53,191 nucleotides of DNA, taken from positions 1 to 53,191 of the forward strand of contig QAXH01005753.1 in NCBI GenBank assembly GCA_004335635.1, in the 5' to 3' direction. Origin of the DNA: Chloromonas sp. AAM2. Lineage: Eukaryota; Chlorophyta; Chlorophyceae; Chlamydomonadales; Chlamydomonadaceae. Below are positions 25,501 through 35,780 of this stretch, one piece after another. How positions within the stretch are numbered: position 1 is the stretch's first letter; each line of letters starts with the position of its first letter. A program made the translations under genes and the position numbers. The notes below the pieces were generated by a model. That model saw only the letters and a program-made list of their open reading frames with translations, was not told where the DNA came from and made no database searches.

Positions 25501-25620
25501 GTGGTGGTGGGCAACGCAGACACTTTGTCCAGGGGCGACCCGCACTGGGCAGCGCTCATCGCACACCTCAGGGAGAAGGGCTGTGTGGTGCCGCCTAGCG
25601 AAGTGGGATTGAATGCGTGA
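15740..25620 (+). CDS. UPF1/SMUBP2-type superfamily 1 helicase
   Basis: This is an ATP-dependent RNA/DNA helicase of the UPF1-like group. Exons: 15740-15995, 16211-16287, 16679-16758, 16998-17120, 17339-17416, 17715-17855, 18571-19297, 19502-19643, 21210-21310, 21561-21707, 22162-22302, 22846-22986, 23331-23492, 24178-24306, 24556-24636, 24883-25020 and 25438-25620. They sum to 948 residues in one frame. The 5' exon with the start codon is not identified. Order: a unique N-terminus; an SMUBP2-like stalk and barrel ([40 protein letters not shown]); a Lys/Glu-rich insert; Q motif LGLNQSQ; Walker [21 protein letters not shown]; Walker [50 protein letters not shown]. The core motifs look closest to UPF1, but the UPF1 Cys/His zinc domain is absent. 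Two junctions (after 16758 and 22302) need GC donors. Confidence 0.9.
16859..16920. repeat. 22 bp tandem repeat, three units
   Basis: The unit GGCTGTGACAAGTGTTTGTTT or a near variant repeats three times within a helicase intron. Confidence 0.85.
16946..16997 (+). repeat. 26 bp direct repeat duplicating a splice acceptor
   Basis: Two exact 26 bp units (16946-16971 and 16972-16997) each end in CTGTTCAG. Only the second acceptor gives an open frame into APLLEAEL; using the first brings in an early TGA at 16976. Confidence 0.85.
18365..18527. mobile_element. MITE-like inverted-repeat element, full copy
   Basis: The left end AGATGTTTGCCAGTTCTGGG at about 18365 is mirrored by GAAATTGTCCCAGAACTGGC at 18501-18520. 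The inverted match continues inward through CGCCACTGGAGCCAGTGTGG versus CCACACTGGCTTCAGTGGCG, giving imperfect arms of about 50 bp around a loop of about 55 bp. It has no coding capacity. It lies in the helicase intron between exons ending 17855 and starting 18571, in sense with no effect on the frame. Confidence 0.8.
19644..21209 (+). other. Large intron of the helicase gene
   Basis: This 1.57 kb intron is much longer than its neighbours. Its first 280 bp stay open in the exon frame and read like protein ([20 protein letters not shown]), but splicing from 19643 to 21210 restores the UPF1 order (LTG joined to [11 protein letters not shown]). It may contain decayed mobile DNA; no family is recognised. 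Confidence 0.55.
22336..22402. repeat. Dispersed repeat, copy 1
   Basis: A phrase containing TTTACATCGGGAAGCCGTCA and GACACGGAACGGAACGGGCA, inside a helicase intron, recurs at about 38416-38474 with few differences. Confidence 0.7.
23488..23765. repeat. Local duplication in a helicase intron
   Basis: Two related segments, about 23488-23563 and 23636-23763, share GGAGGTGCG and then CACCAGCTGCTG(G/A)AAACACTG and GTCAG(G/A)ATCT. The first includes the real donor at 23493, so the duplication copied a splice donor into the intron. Confidence 0.6.
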
Positions 25621-26780
25621 TGCATTGGAAAAACAGGTTGCCAATAGGCCGAGGGAATTGCGGAGCAAATCCCAATGTTTAGACTCATGTTTTTGCAGCG
25701 AGACCTAGGGCAAGTACAGCCTGTTGAATCTTCATGCTCACATACGACGCACGTTGTGTACAACGCTCGCATACAACGCACGTCGTGTTAGAGATCGGGA
25801 TGCAACCTGTTTGGCGGCTTCACCCATTTGTATACGTTGTTAGCAGAAGGTTGACTGCCTCCCGTCCAGTGTCATGTTATTTTTGCTTTTTATCCAGAAC
25901 ATCCTCTATCAAGTGAATTTGGCATGTGAAGCACCACTGCATGATTCCACGGTTGCAATCGGAACCATTGTACATTGTACATTGTATGTGTGCGTCTCGT
26001 TATAAAACACATGTACCCCAATACCACATATACCCCAATACCGCATATACGCACTCAAAAAGAGGGAGAATGATGTGATTATTGAGCGAATATGTTGATT
26101 GCCTGGCCAGCTGCCACCAGCTGCCTGGCATGGTGCCATCACCGTTGGCTCTACCTGATTTCCAGGCCAGGTCTACTCCAGGCGCGAGTGGTAGAGTCAT
26201 GCATGTGTAGGTACAACCTCACCTTGGTGGCAGTTGGTCAACCGCCACAGAATTGGTGATTTTTTCCTTCACCATGAGGAGGTGTTTTTCGGCTTTCAGA
26301 TTACGCACATATGTCATTCGCCAAAGCGCCTGGTTGAGCAAGCCGTCCGGCTGGATGACGCAACCCTGAAAGATTCTTGACGCCGACTCTGAAGGCAGGC
26401 TGGTGCAGCATAAGTGGACGTATTTTGCCGCTGCAACGGATCTGAGCGTGGTGGCCCGCAAGGTCCCGGTGGCCTCCGGCGGAATCAGCCCATAACCTTC
26501 TGATCCTTTTCGATGCAGCTGGACTCTGCACAGTTTACGATGCAGGTAACGACGACGCCGAATATCAGGTTTTGAGGCTTTGGAAAGCCTTCGTCCGTCA
26601 TGGGGATGGCCTTTTCTTCTTTGTCCCTGTTTTCTCTTGCCATTCGCATTCACTCATCCCCAGTTCTGCTGCCATTCGCATTCACCCATCACTCATTCAT
26701 GACATTGACCCGAGAACTACGCGCACCGTCCACGCGCGGAATGAGTTGCCCAGGTTTTGAGTTCTGACGTTGCTCTGCAG
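25621..26780. other. Spacer between the helicase and the first AP2 gene
   Basis: It contains the helicase 3' UTR, short A/T-rich direct repeats (CCCCAATACC(A/G)CATATA, about 26015-26047) and a 144-codon open frame on the - strand (26219-26653) with no recognisable family. The last 80 bp (about 26705-26780), with ACTACGCGCACCGTCCACGC, is conserved upstream of the second AP2 gene and is probably a 5' leader, exon or promoter piece. Confidence 0.5.
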
Positions 26781-28774
26781 GCATGGACACCTCCACTGTC
26801 ATCGGCACAACCTCACCTCCTGCTGCCCGGCACTTCTGCCGTGGATCGAAGCGCTCAGATGTCAGCGCTCCTGACAGCAGGTGCTTTTGGCTTGAACCCG
26901 AGCTCTCTGACGCCAACATCTTACCTACCGCCCTCCGCACCCAGGAACCCGCATACTTGTCAGGCCTCCGCACTTGTCATCCCGCATATGGAGCAGGTGC
27001 CACACAGCAACCAGCAACAGCCAAGCACAGCGACCATGCAGTCGCCATCAGATTTCCAAGTGCAGATGGGATGCCCTGGCCTGCCTGGAGATGTCTTTCA
27101 TCTACACATGCACAGGCAGCTCCAGTCTTCACACATGCTTGGTCTGCAGCAGCCACACCAGGTCGACGGCAGCTCCTTCTTGCAAATTGCTGTACCTGCA
27201 CAGCAGCCACACCAGCCATCCACACAAGCCGCTCTTGTAGCCAAAGAGGCTGCGTCACAGCTAACAAGCCAGCAGCTGGACATGCCTCACGAGAGGCACA
27301 TCACTCAAGTTGCGCTGGGGGTCAAGCGTCCGCGCAACAACTGCACTGTTCCCAAGGACTCAAGCCAAGTGTCAACAGCGCCAATCACATCACGGTATTA
27401 TGGTAAGCGCAGGCAGTGTAACCACGAGGGCGTTGACAATCTTGTAACGCACACCTAGCTAATTAATTGTGGAGTCTTGCTTGATGGAAAGCAGTACAGC
27501 GCGTTGCTTGCAATTGGCTGACTTGGTCGCCCAGTGAGTTAAGCACACATACCTCCTGGTATGCTCGTACGAGACACGAACAAACGAATACCTCGTCTCA
27601 TGCTTGCATATGATGCATGCAGGTGTGACATGGTACAAGTCCAGCCGCCGGTGGCAGGCACGGTTGTGTGCAGGGCGCAAACAGATTCACTTGGGTAAGC
27701 TGCCATGCCACTTTGTGTAGCCAAAGCTACTACTCCGTTGACATTGCGTTGAGAGTACTTCTGCTCGGTGCCACTTTGTGCTGCTACAGCTACTCTCCCA
27801 TCAGCACGCCCAGTCCCGTGCATTTGCTCTGCTTTGCAGGTTACTTCAAAGTTGAAGAGGATGCAGCACGTGCATACGACAAGGCGGCCGTGCAGCACCC
27901 GGGTCTGAGTCACATGCACCTCAACTTCCCCCAAGAAGCAGCTGCGGTAGCGAAAGCTGCGGCTGCGGCAACAGTGACAGTGTCTGCACGCACGCCTACG
28001 GCTTTTGGCCCGCGCAACACTGGCCCTGTGTCTGCACAAGCTTTAGCAACTCCATACAACTATCAAGACACCCAGCCCAGCCTGCATGGCAAGCACGAGA
28101 GCTTTGTGGCTGCAGCCATGCGAAAACGACCACACCCTGACAGCACCATCACACATGCCAGCGTTGGCGCAATGTTGAGCTCAGGCCAACAACGACAGCA
28201 ACAGGAGCACAGTGGTAGCAGCAGGGAAAGCGAGGGGTGCCGGCTGTCGCCACATGATGTCTCACGTCTACTGGCTCGCGTCAGCTCAAGCTTGGAGGAA
28301 GTTCCAGCATGTGTCCACACGCATGACTCGCCAGTACCGCCTAGTGCTAATCATGAAGTGATGCCTGGTGTTGCGCCTCAGACACCAGTTGCTGTCCCCC
28401 TTTCACAGCTGCAGCTCCAAGTGCTACCTGCTGCCCCAATCCACACCACCGATGCACAAGCCAAGCACCATATACCCTGCACGGGAGTAGTGGCGGCAGA
28501 GATCCCAGAGGGGGTTGCTTTGCCGGCTTGTGATGAGAGCATGCCCATCCTGGCCGGTGCCGGGCCGGTGCATGGCCAGGCAGCGCACATGGTGTCGCCC
28601 CACGAGTTAGTGAGCCGTGCAGGCAAGACGGCCATTCCTGGCGTGTTCTTGCCCGAGACTGGCGAGTTCATCCCCACGGGCGCCATGGGCACAGTGCAAA
28701 TCTACGAACACGAATGGGATGGCTCACAGCTGATGCTCAAGACGGTGATTGTGGGAGTTGTATCGAGCACATAG
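26781..28774 (+). CDS. AP2-domain protein, paralogue 1
   Basis: This is a putative DNA-binding transcription factor of the plant AP2/ERF superfamily. Exons 26781-27402, 27623-27694 and 27840-28774 give 542 residues from the first acceptor. The first in-frame ATG is 26859; an upstream coding exon is possible because residues before it are conserved in paralogue 2. Order: a Gln/His/Pro-rich N-terminus; a basic patch GVKRPRN; then one AP2 domain split over three exons, SRYYG, VTWYKSSRRWQARLCAGRKQ, GYFKVEEDAARAYDKAAVQ and HLNFP. A disordered middle follows, then a C-terminal module PGVFLPETGEFIPTG...YEHEWDG. The Gly codons at both exon joints are split in phase 1, as in the other two copies. Candidate TGTAA poly(A) signal at 28960. 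Only one AP2 domain is present, whereas APETALA2 proper has two. Confidence 0.88.
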
Positions 28775-29055
28775 TCTACAAGTTATGCCTTGAAGAAGCT
28801 GAGCAGTTCCATGGACCACATGCCCCGTCATTCAAAGCATGGCCTGTAGCAGTTTGATGTTGCACACAAAACCACAGGCAACTTGAATCCTGGCAAGCCC
28901 ATGCATTTCGAGTTGAACGTCGTTTTGACAGTGGCTGTAGTGCAACACGGTCTCCTGGTTGTAACAGTGCAACAGGTCCTTAGTGCAATTGCTGCTAATT
29001 GTCCACCATTGGCCTTTGACCTTGATGGCGACCTGCTCACAACGCAGGCAGCCAA

Positions 29056-29135
29056 CCCGTCCAACATACATGTGAAGGGTATTGGAACACATTGTGATAG
29101 TAGTGGGGGTGGCCAGCCCTTGAGGCACTAACCTG
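29056..29135. repeat. Dispersed repeat (second family), copy 1
   Basis: About 78 bp beginning CCCGTCCAACATACATGTGA and ending CCCTTGAGGCACTAACCTG recurs at 45634-45713 in the same orientation with about 80 percent identity by eye. Confidence 0.7.
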
Positions 29136-29591
29136 CAAAATGTGAGCCAAGGGTTGGCTATGTGTACACATTGGCTTGATTGGATAGCGTTGAACTTACA
29201 GTTTGCATTGTGCTGCTTGTACGCGGTGGTATCAGGTGGCAGAAGTAATGATACTGAGCACTTTGAAATAAATGGCTACTAGTAGAGCAAGCTCTATTGA
29301 AACAACTGGCCTGTTTTGGCCCATGGTCAACTGGTCAGCGCAGCGCTTGTGGGCTGTGGACATCCATGCATCATGACAGCTGCAGCGCATCCTTGATGAG
29401 GGTGATGACTTCTCTGACCTCTACGCCAGGTTGTGCCAGCCTGCTGGATATTGTATTGACCCCTTGAAAGCGAAAACGACGGGCTCTGTTTATTTACGCA
29501 GACTACACAGTCTGTGCAGGACTTGAGAAAGAAAACTTCGTTCTGTTTACGAATCTTTTACGCCTTCTGCATGTTAATCAAAAGAAGAACT

Positions 29592-29955
29592 TTGCCCAGT
29601 TTTGGGGCAGTTTGTGTGAATAGGAACTTCCCCCGGCCTTCCTGTAGGCGTTCTGTGCCAGGAGTCCACCCAGTTTGTGCATTTGCCGGGATGCAATGGT
29701 CTTCTTTCAACAAGACAAATGCATCAAGTTGAAAATGTTGTTGAGTGTGCCTGGGTCTGCATATCTGTAATTTTACATGCGTGTCACCGTCACGGGTCCT
29801 GTGTATGTGGGACACTGTGTTCTGAATATCTGATTATCTGGAACAGAACCTAGAATCTAGAACAGAACCTATGGACATAATCCTTAAAACATTACTTTCC
29901 TACAGAACTCAACATTCAACACAACGTCAAGAACTGGCAAACTTAGTTTTTTTTG
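29592..29955. mobile_element. Degenerate MITE-like element
   Basis: The right end CAAGAACTGGCAAACTTAGT with a T-run (29928-29954) matches the family terminus. A possible left end TTTGCCCAGTTTTGGGGCAG is at 29592. Both are diverged. Confidence 0.4.
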
Positions 29956-31652
29956 TGGTTGTCTTGCTGTAACTGAGTAGTACTATCGCAGTCACTGCGT
30001 TGGTAGATGATGGCAGTGGCTGGATAATTTCACCATGTTGATGAGCGTGATGGCAGGGAACGCACGACAAAGCACTGTGCTGGCCTTCCCCTTACCTGGC
30101 AGTCAATGCATGGAAGACACTGCTGTGATGGCAGCTACAACGTAACATTGATATCATCATCCTTTATCGTTATTCACAACTTCTGAAGGCAAACTTCAGG
30201 ATTCATGCTGCCATACCACTGAGGAGCACCACTGGCGCAGTCTGGAGCGCTACAGGGGTTGGCTTCAGTGCACGCACTTGGCAAGCACAGCTAAGCGTTT
30301 GGATGCAGTCTAGCCTGACAGTAGGACATGCCTGACAGTCAAGTTTTGCAGGAGCAGGAAGCACGTCCAACATCAGGGGGGAGCGCGAACGCTGGCAAGA
30401 GACGAGGTTGCACGCCGTCCTGACCTGCCTTGGGCAAGACAAAATAAAGGCAGGAAACAGGCCCGATGGCAGAAAGTTACGGTAATCAACATGCATGACC
30501 AGTCTGAGGACCCAAACACATTAACAGCAAATAATCGTTGTTTCACTGCAGAACCAGCAGACTAACCTGGTGTTGGTTGTACGCGTCTATGCACTGCTGG
30601 AGAGTTTACGCCACATGGTTTTGGTGGGCAGTCAACGTGGTAGGTCTCTTTGACATGATGTCAAATCTGACAGCATGGCCATATGTTATAGATGGCGATG
30701 GTAGTGACCATCGTGGTTTTACTCGTCCGCTTCCACTGGTGACTCGAGCGCTTCGCCTTCATGCCGCGATGAAACAGGATGAGTATGCCACTCCACTCAT
30801 TTCCTCAGTTCACGTTTCTGGGCCACGACGCCACGGCACATTGTTCATGCTTGTTCGTGCATTCAAGTTATCATCATGGCATTCTCGGCTTACGTCGACG
30901 CACCGTTTGTGTGCAAGGCGATTATTTTTTATCATCAATAAATGCCTTGAACGTTTTTACCCTTTTGGGCGGACGCTCCGCACACGATACGTACACTTGA
31001 AGCTGGTGCTTGATGCATATGATAATGCAAACTATATGAGATGCCTCTCTCTACAATGGAACCTACGCCTTGCGTTTTTTTCGCGTGAGAAGATTGGTCC
31101 TTGACCGACCAGGTTGACTCGGGCACTTTCCAAGAGCTGCTTGAGTGCAGTCAGACACACGGGGCTGTAGCCTCTTGAACTCGATACAAGAGCGCACCTA
31201 CTCGACCAGCTGCGAGAAGATTGGGCGGTACAACGCTGGTTGCAATGGAAGTGCTTCCCGCGAATCCACTGCAGGTACTGTGTAGATCGGTGCCACTGAA
31301 CGCAGCGTACTGTTTTGAGAGGTTGAGGGTTCATCATTTACTGCCGCGAGGTTGAGGTCCGTCATTCACTGCCGCGCAGCAAGTTTTCCAGCCCGGACTA
31401 CCGATTACCGCCCCCACGTTCCTGCCCATCCGCATGACCCATCCGCTGCAAACTCAGGTTGGCAAAAGCGCAGGGCATAGGTCCGACCTGGAAGCTGAGT
31501 TGCTCTTCTTCTCTTTTTCTGGCCCTTTTCCATTCCCATTCGCACAACTACATCGTGACGTTCTGCTCCCCAGAACAACTACGCGCACCGTCCACGCGTG
31601 GAATGACCTGACCAGGTTTTTGAGGTCTGACCCTCGGCATGCTGCTCTGCAG

Positions 31653-34086
31653 GCATGGACACCTCCACTGCCGCCTGCGCAACCTCACCTCCTGCTGCCC
31701 GGGACTTCTGCCGTGGATCGAAGCGCTCAGATGTCAGCGCCCACATCGTTGCTGCAGCTTCTGGCAGCAGGGGCCTTTGGCTTGAACCCCGTCTCTCCAA
31801 TGCCAACATCTGCCCTGCCATCCTCCGACCCCAGGGACCCACATCTTTTTCAGGCCTCAGCACCTGCCATGCCGCATCTGGAACAGGTGTCGCACAGCCA
31901 CCAGCTACAGCCCAACACAGCGGCCATGCAGTCACCATCAGACTGTCCTGGCCTGTCTGGAGATGCCTCTCATCTGCACATGCACAGGCAGCTCCAGCTT
32001 TCACACAAGCTTGGTGTGCAGCAGCCACTGCAGGCTGATAGCACCCCCTTCCTGCATCTTCAAAAGCCTCAATCCGAGCCTGACACCTCCATGTCTCACT
32101 CTTTGGTTGGTTTCAAGCGCTCACGTGACCTGGATTGCAAGACAGCTGAATTGAATGAACGCACACCCACCAATGATGCTCAACCCACATCACGCTACTA
32201 CGGTAAGCCACAGGATGAATCATGGGACTGTGAATTAGCTAGGTCATTCCAAGCTACATCATGATGCATGCAGGCCGTGCACACGCAAAACGTGTTAGAC
32301 GCGAAGTTTCTATGTAGCACTAATAGCCCACTATCTCAAGTCAATCGTTCAGCGACAAATGACGGTGGGCTGGCGAACCCTTGCGCAAGACTGTGCAGGC
32401 TGCACAGATTTGCAGGACAGGCAGCATTGAACACTTCTAGGCAGCATCAGACGTGCCAGCATGTATTACACAAGTGTCTTCCATGGAGGGAGCGCAACTG
32501 CAAGCATCAGCGTGGCTCATGGAGACTTCCATCTGATTAATAAATGATGGCCACATTGCAGCAACGTGCCACACCAGTGCTCGCCCCACTCATGCAGGTG
32601 TGACATGGTACAAGTCCAGCCGCCGCTGGCAAGCACGACTGTGTGCAGAACGCAAGCAAATCCACTTGGGTGAGCATTGCGACCTAGTGTGCATGCTTCA
32701 AGCACTCGTTAAGCAAGACTTCTGCACAGACCGGCCAGGGCCAGGAGGCGTCAATGCAATGAGATAGTACTGCATGGGATAACCAAAATTAATGTTTGCC
32801 AGTTCTGGGACAATATCAATGGTGTACCCAAAACTGGCAAACATCTTTTTTTTTGGGAATGTGATGCATGCTGAACAAGAAGACGCCACTGACACCAGCA
32901 CGTGACATCACTGGAGGGCCCAGACTGACAACATACTAGGTGTAGGATACCCTGGCAGAACTTCATAAGAGGCACAGGCTGCTATCCGCCAACGCGCAAC
33001 TGCATGTCGTCAACTGTGCCCGTCACCTTCCTGGGCTTCAAGTACTGGTTTAGCGTGCATGTGTGCTGCCGCTGTTCTTCCACACCTGCCACACCTGAGC
33101 ACACCTGCCCTGTGTTGTTGTCCTGATCTGTAGGATATTTCAAAATAGAGGAGGATGCAGCACGTGCCTATGATATGGCTGTGATGCAGCACCCCGGCCT
33201 GCGCAACGTCAATTTCAATTTTCCACATGAAGCCGCATCGGGCCACAAGAAAGCCAAGGCGGCAACAGCGCCATGTGCTGGAGAATCGCTCAAGGCAGCT
33301 GAATCCAACCAATCTCAGGATCAGATCCAAAGCTCGGGAGGCCAGCCAGCCTTTGAGGAAGTCGAGGAGCAGCGCTTGAAGACTCAGCGCCAGCGTATGG
33401 CAGACCAGCTGGAGAAGCGGTTGCTGGAGAAGCTGAAAAATCATCAACTGTTGCAGCAACAGCAGCTAAAGCGGCAACAGGCGGAGAAGAAGAGACGCCT
33501 GCATCAGGTGTTAGAAAGGCTTCGCCAGCTGCCCGAGGAGAAGCGGCAACAGCTCAGCGACAGCAGCGAGCACAGCGAGAGATGTCGATTGTCGCCACAT
33601 GGCCCAGCTATTGATCCAGGCCCGACGTTTGGGGACGCACAAGGTCCTGTGGCGCAGATGCACACTGCTGACCCCGTGCTGCAGCCACAGGCGGAGCCGA
33701 TGTCAGTGCTTGCCGCAGCAGATGGCACTGCCATGCAGCAGACAACGCCTGCGACAGTGGTGGCAGCTCAGGCACCCAAGCCTGAAGCTGTGTCAGTGCA
33801 TGAGCAGGGTGAGCCAGTGATTACCAGTCCTCTGCCGGTTCAACAGCAGAGTGTGCCCGGTACGGAAACTGCTGCACCAGTGGTGCCCATGACTGGGGCT
33901 CATGGGCAGATGAGCCATGCAGGCAGCACAGCCGTGCCTGGCGTGTTCTTGCCCGAGACCGGCGAGTTCATTCCCACGGGCGCTACGGGAGCCTTGCAGG
34001 TTTATGAGCACGTGTGGGATGGCAAGCAGCTGGTACTCAGAAATGTGACTGTTGGAGTTGTGCCGGCTGCACAGCCCAGCACTTGA
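31653..34086 (+). CDS. AP2-domain protein, paralogue 2
   Basis: Exons 31653-32202, 32598-32669 and 33134-34086 give 524 residues from the first acceptor, with the first in-frame ATG at 31731 at the same place as in paralogue 1. The N-terminus (AWTPPLPPAQPHLLLPGTSA) is nearly the same as paralogue 1, followed by basic GFKRSRDLD. The AP2 domain reads SRYYG, VTWYKSSRRWQARLCAERKQ, GYFKIEEDAARAYDMAVMQ and NFNFP. After it comes a Gln/Glu/Lys-rich stretch likely to form a coiled coil (RMADQLEKRLLEKLKN, then a Lys/Arg-rich helix), absent in paralogue 1, and the shared C-terminal module PGVFLPETGEFIPTG...YEHVWDGKQLVL. The acceptor of exon 3 is TAG. The second intron carries a short MITE derivative. 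Confidence 0.88.
32793..32853. mobile_element. Short MITE derivative (hairpin)
   Basis: ATGTTTGCCAGTTCTGGGAC and the inverse CAAAACTGGCAAACATC lie only about 15 bp apart, followed by a T-run, in intron 2 of AP2 paralogue 2. This looks like an internally deleted copy. Confidence 0.75.
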
Positions 34087-35780
34087 TCTCAATCTTGTCA
34101 CGATGTTGCAAGCTCTCATGCATTCACGCACTTGCGGGTGTTCCTGCAGGTGCCAGCACAGTCCGTTTGTTTGATCTTAGTTGGTGTAGTGGTACATGCT
34201 TCAGTGCTCGCAGCTGTGTCACGCTAGTGCTTTGTGTGTTTGAAGCGAAGGGTAAGCTAAAGCAAAGGGCACAGTTCATAGCCAAATTTTGATATTTAAA
34301 CCAGCAAACTTGAGACATCTCCTCAGGAGATGCCACTTAATTCTCGGTATATGGCATACTTTTAAGGCATATTACTCCGTCATCATACTGTCGTTGAGAG
34401 GCTTGCGATGCTGCAGACATTCAGTGTATTGCTGCAGACACTCAGAAAAATTGCGTCAAGATGCGGTGAACACGGTTCACATAATACGATTACCATTCAA
34501 GCGTCAGCCTGTTGAAATGGTTGCTAGAAGATCAACTACTTGATCATGTTCGTTGATGCATTGAGTGATGTTCAAGTGGTCTGTGGCTTGCCGTCGTCCG
34601 GTACAAGGCTGAGGTAACATGGGTTGCCTGCTGTGTCCACTCACTGTGTGCAACATGGCGGGCCAGGTGTAGGGCGTTCCGTTTCTGTAGGGAAGTTTGC
34701 GGGCCAGTTGTAGGTGTTCTCTACCAGTTGTAGGGAAGGTCCATGGCTGTCCTGCACTGCACGCTTGTCCCTGATGGTGAGGTAGTGTTGCCTCATTGTG
34801 CACGGCAGAGCTGCAACGCTGCCTGTGCCTCCTTGAGCGGAGCAAACGGTACATGCAGCACGGGCTTTTTACTGTGTCACTGCCTGTTACTTATAAAACA
34901 ATCCTATCATTGCGCCCCATTCTGACCCAGTTTCTAGTTGGGCTGCTTGGCATGCTTTTGGATCGTCTTTTGCTCTGAAAAACCCGGCACATTCTAATCA
35001 CATTGCCATGGAGTTGGCGCTGTGTTCTTGTTTGGTAGGGCAAGCAGTTTCTTGCGAGCTCTTATGGGCAATGCACATGCTTGTTGCTGGCAAGGGTTGG
35101 TTTCGCCACATTATGGCAGAGCTAGAACACTGAAATTGGTGTGGGGTTAGCAAACTTGAAGCACATTATGGAAGGATAGAGCATGTGGGCAACATTTCTG
35201 GAATGCGAAATTGCACGGGATTGCCAGGTATCAGAATGATCCAGGTCCGGATCCAGACAGCATGAATTGTGCACGGGTTATGTTGTTGGCATTCCCGGCA
35301 TGCTGAATCTGCGTTGCTTGGCTTGCAGTTGGTATGCAGGGCTGAAAGCTCCTTGGCGGTGTAGTGCTTGGTCTTGCAGTAAAAACAATGTTTGCCAGTT
35401 CAGGGACAATTTGACTGGTACATGTGGTGACTGTTCGTGTGCCATGATCTATTGACTGATAAGAACTACTTTGTGGTAAATATACGCTACGTTTCTTGCT
35501 GCGTGTGCGTGTATAAAGAGTCTGTGTGTTGGTTCACAACCAAATGAACAGGGCTTGTTGGTACACGGTGTAGTGCTACTTCTGGGACACGCTGTTGTGC
35601 GTGGACACAAAAGAAATTGCCTCAGTGTGTGATCAGTAAGTTGTGATTGATACCCGTACATGTCACGTGGCCGTACATGTCACGTGGTTCACGAAAACTG
35701 ACCATATTGGGATTATAAACTATAGACTGCGGAAAGCGAGCCAGGGACAACTGCAACTTACATTTTGGAACAACTGGGTA
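34087..35780. other. Spacer downstream of AP2 paralogue 2
   Basis: No gene is recognised. A single MITE-family end (TTTGCCAGTTCAGGGACAAT) is at about 35391-35410, and an 18 bp direct repeat GTACATGTCACGTGG(C/T) is at about 35657-35688. Confidence 0.45.

Larger units (their letters stand above)
28775..31652. other. Spacer between AP2 paralogues 1 and 2
   Basis: This 2.9 kb contains a copy of a dispersed repeat (29056-29135), a degenerate MITE-like element (about 29592-29955), a roughly 30 bp tandem repeat (GAGGTTGAGG..CACTGCCGC, about 31317-31376) and three exon-like pieces that I could not join in frame. They are RILDEGDDFSDLYA at 29386-29429, NQQTNLVLVVRVYALLESLR at 30552-30639 and PLELDTRAHLLDQLREDWAV at about 31170-31273. 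A conserved leader precedes the next AP2 gene (31565-31652). Confidence 0.4.

Noticed and set aside
26219..26653. 144-codon - strand open frame as a gene
   Set aside because: No recognised domain, no splice partner and opposite strand to all resolved genes; kept only as a note in the spacer.
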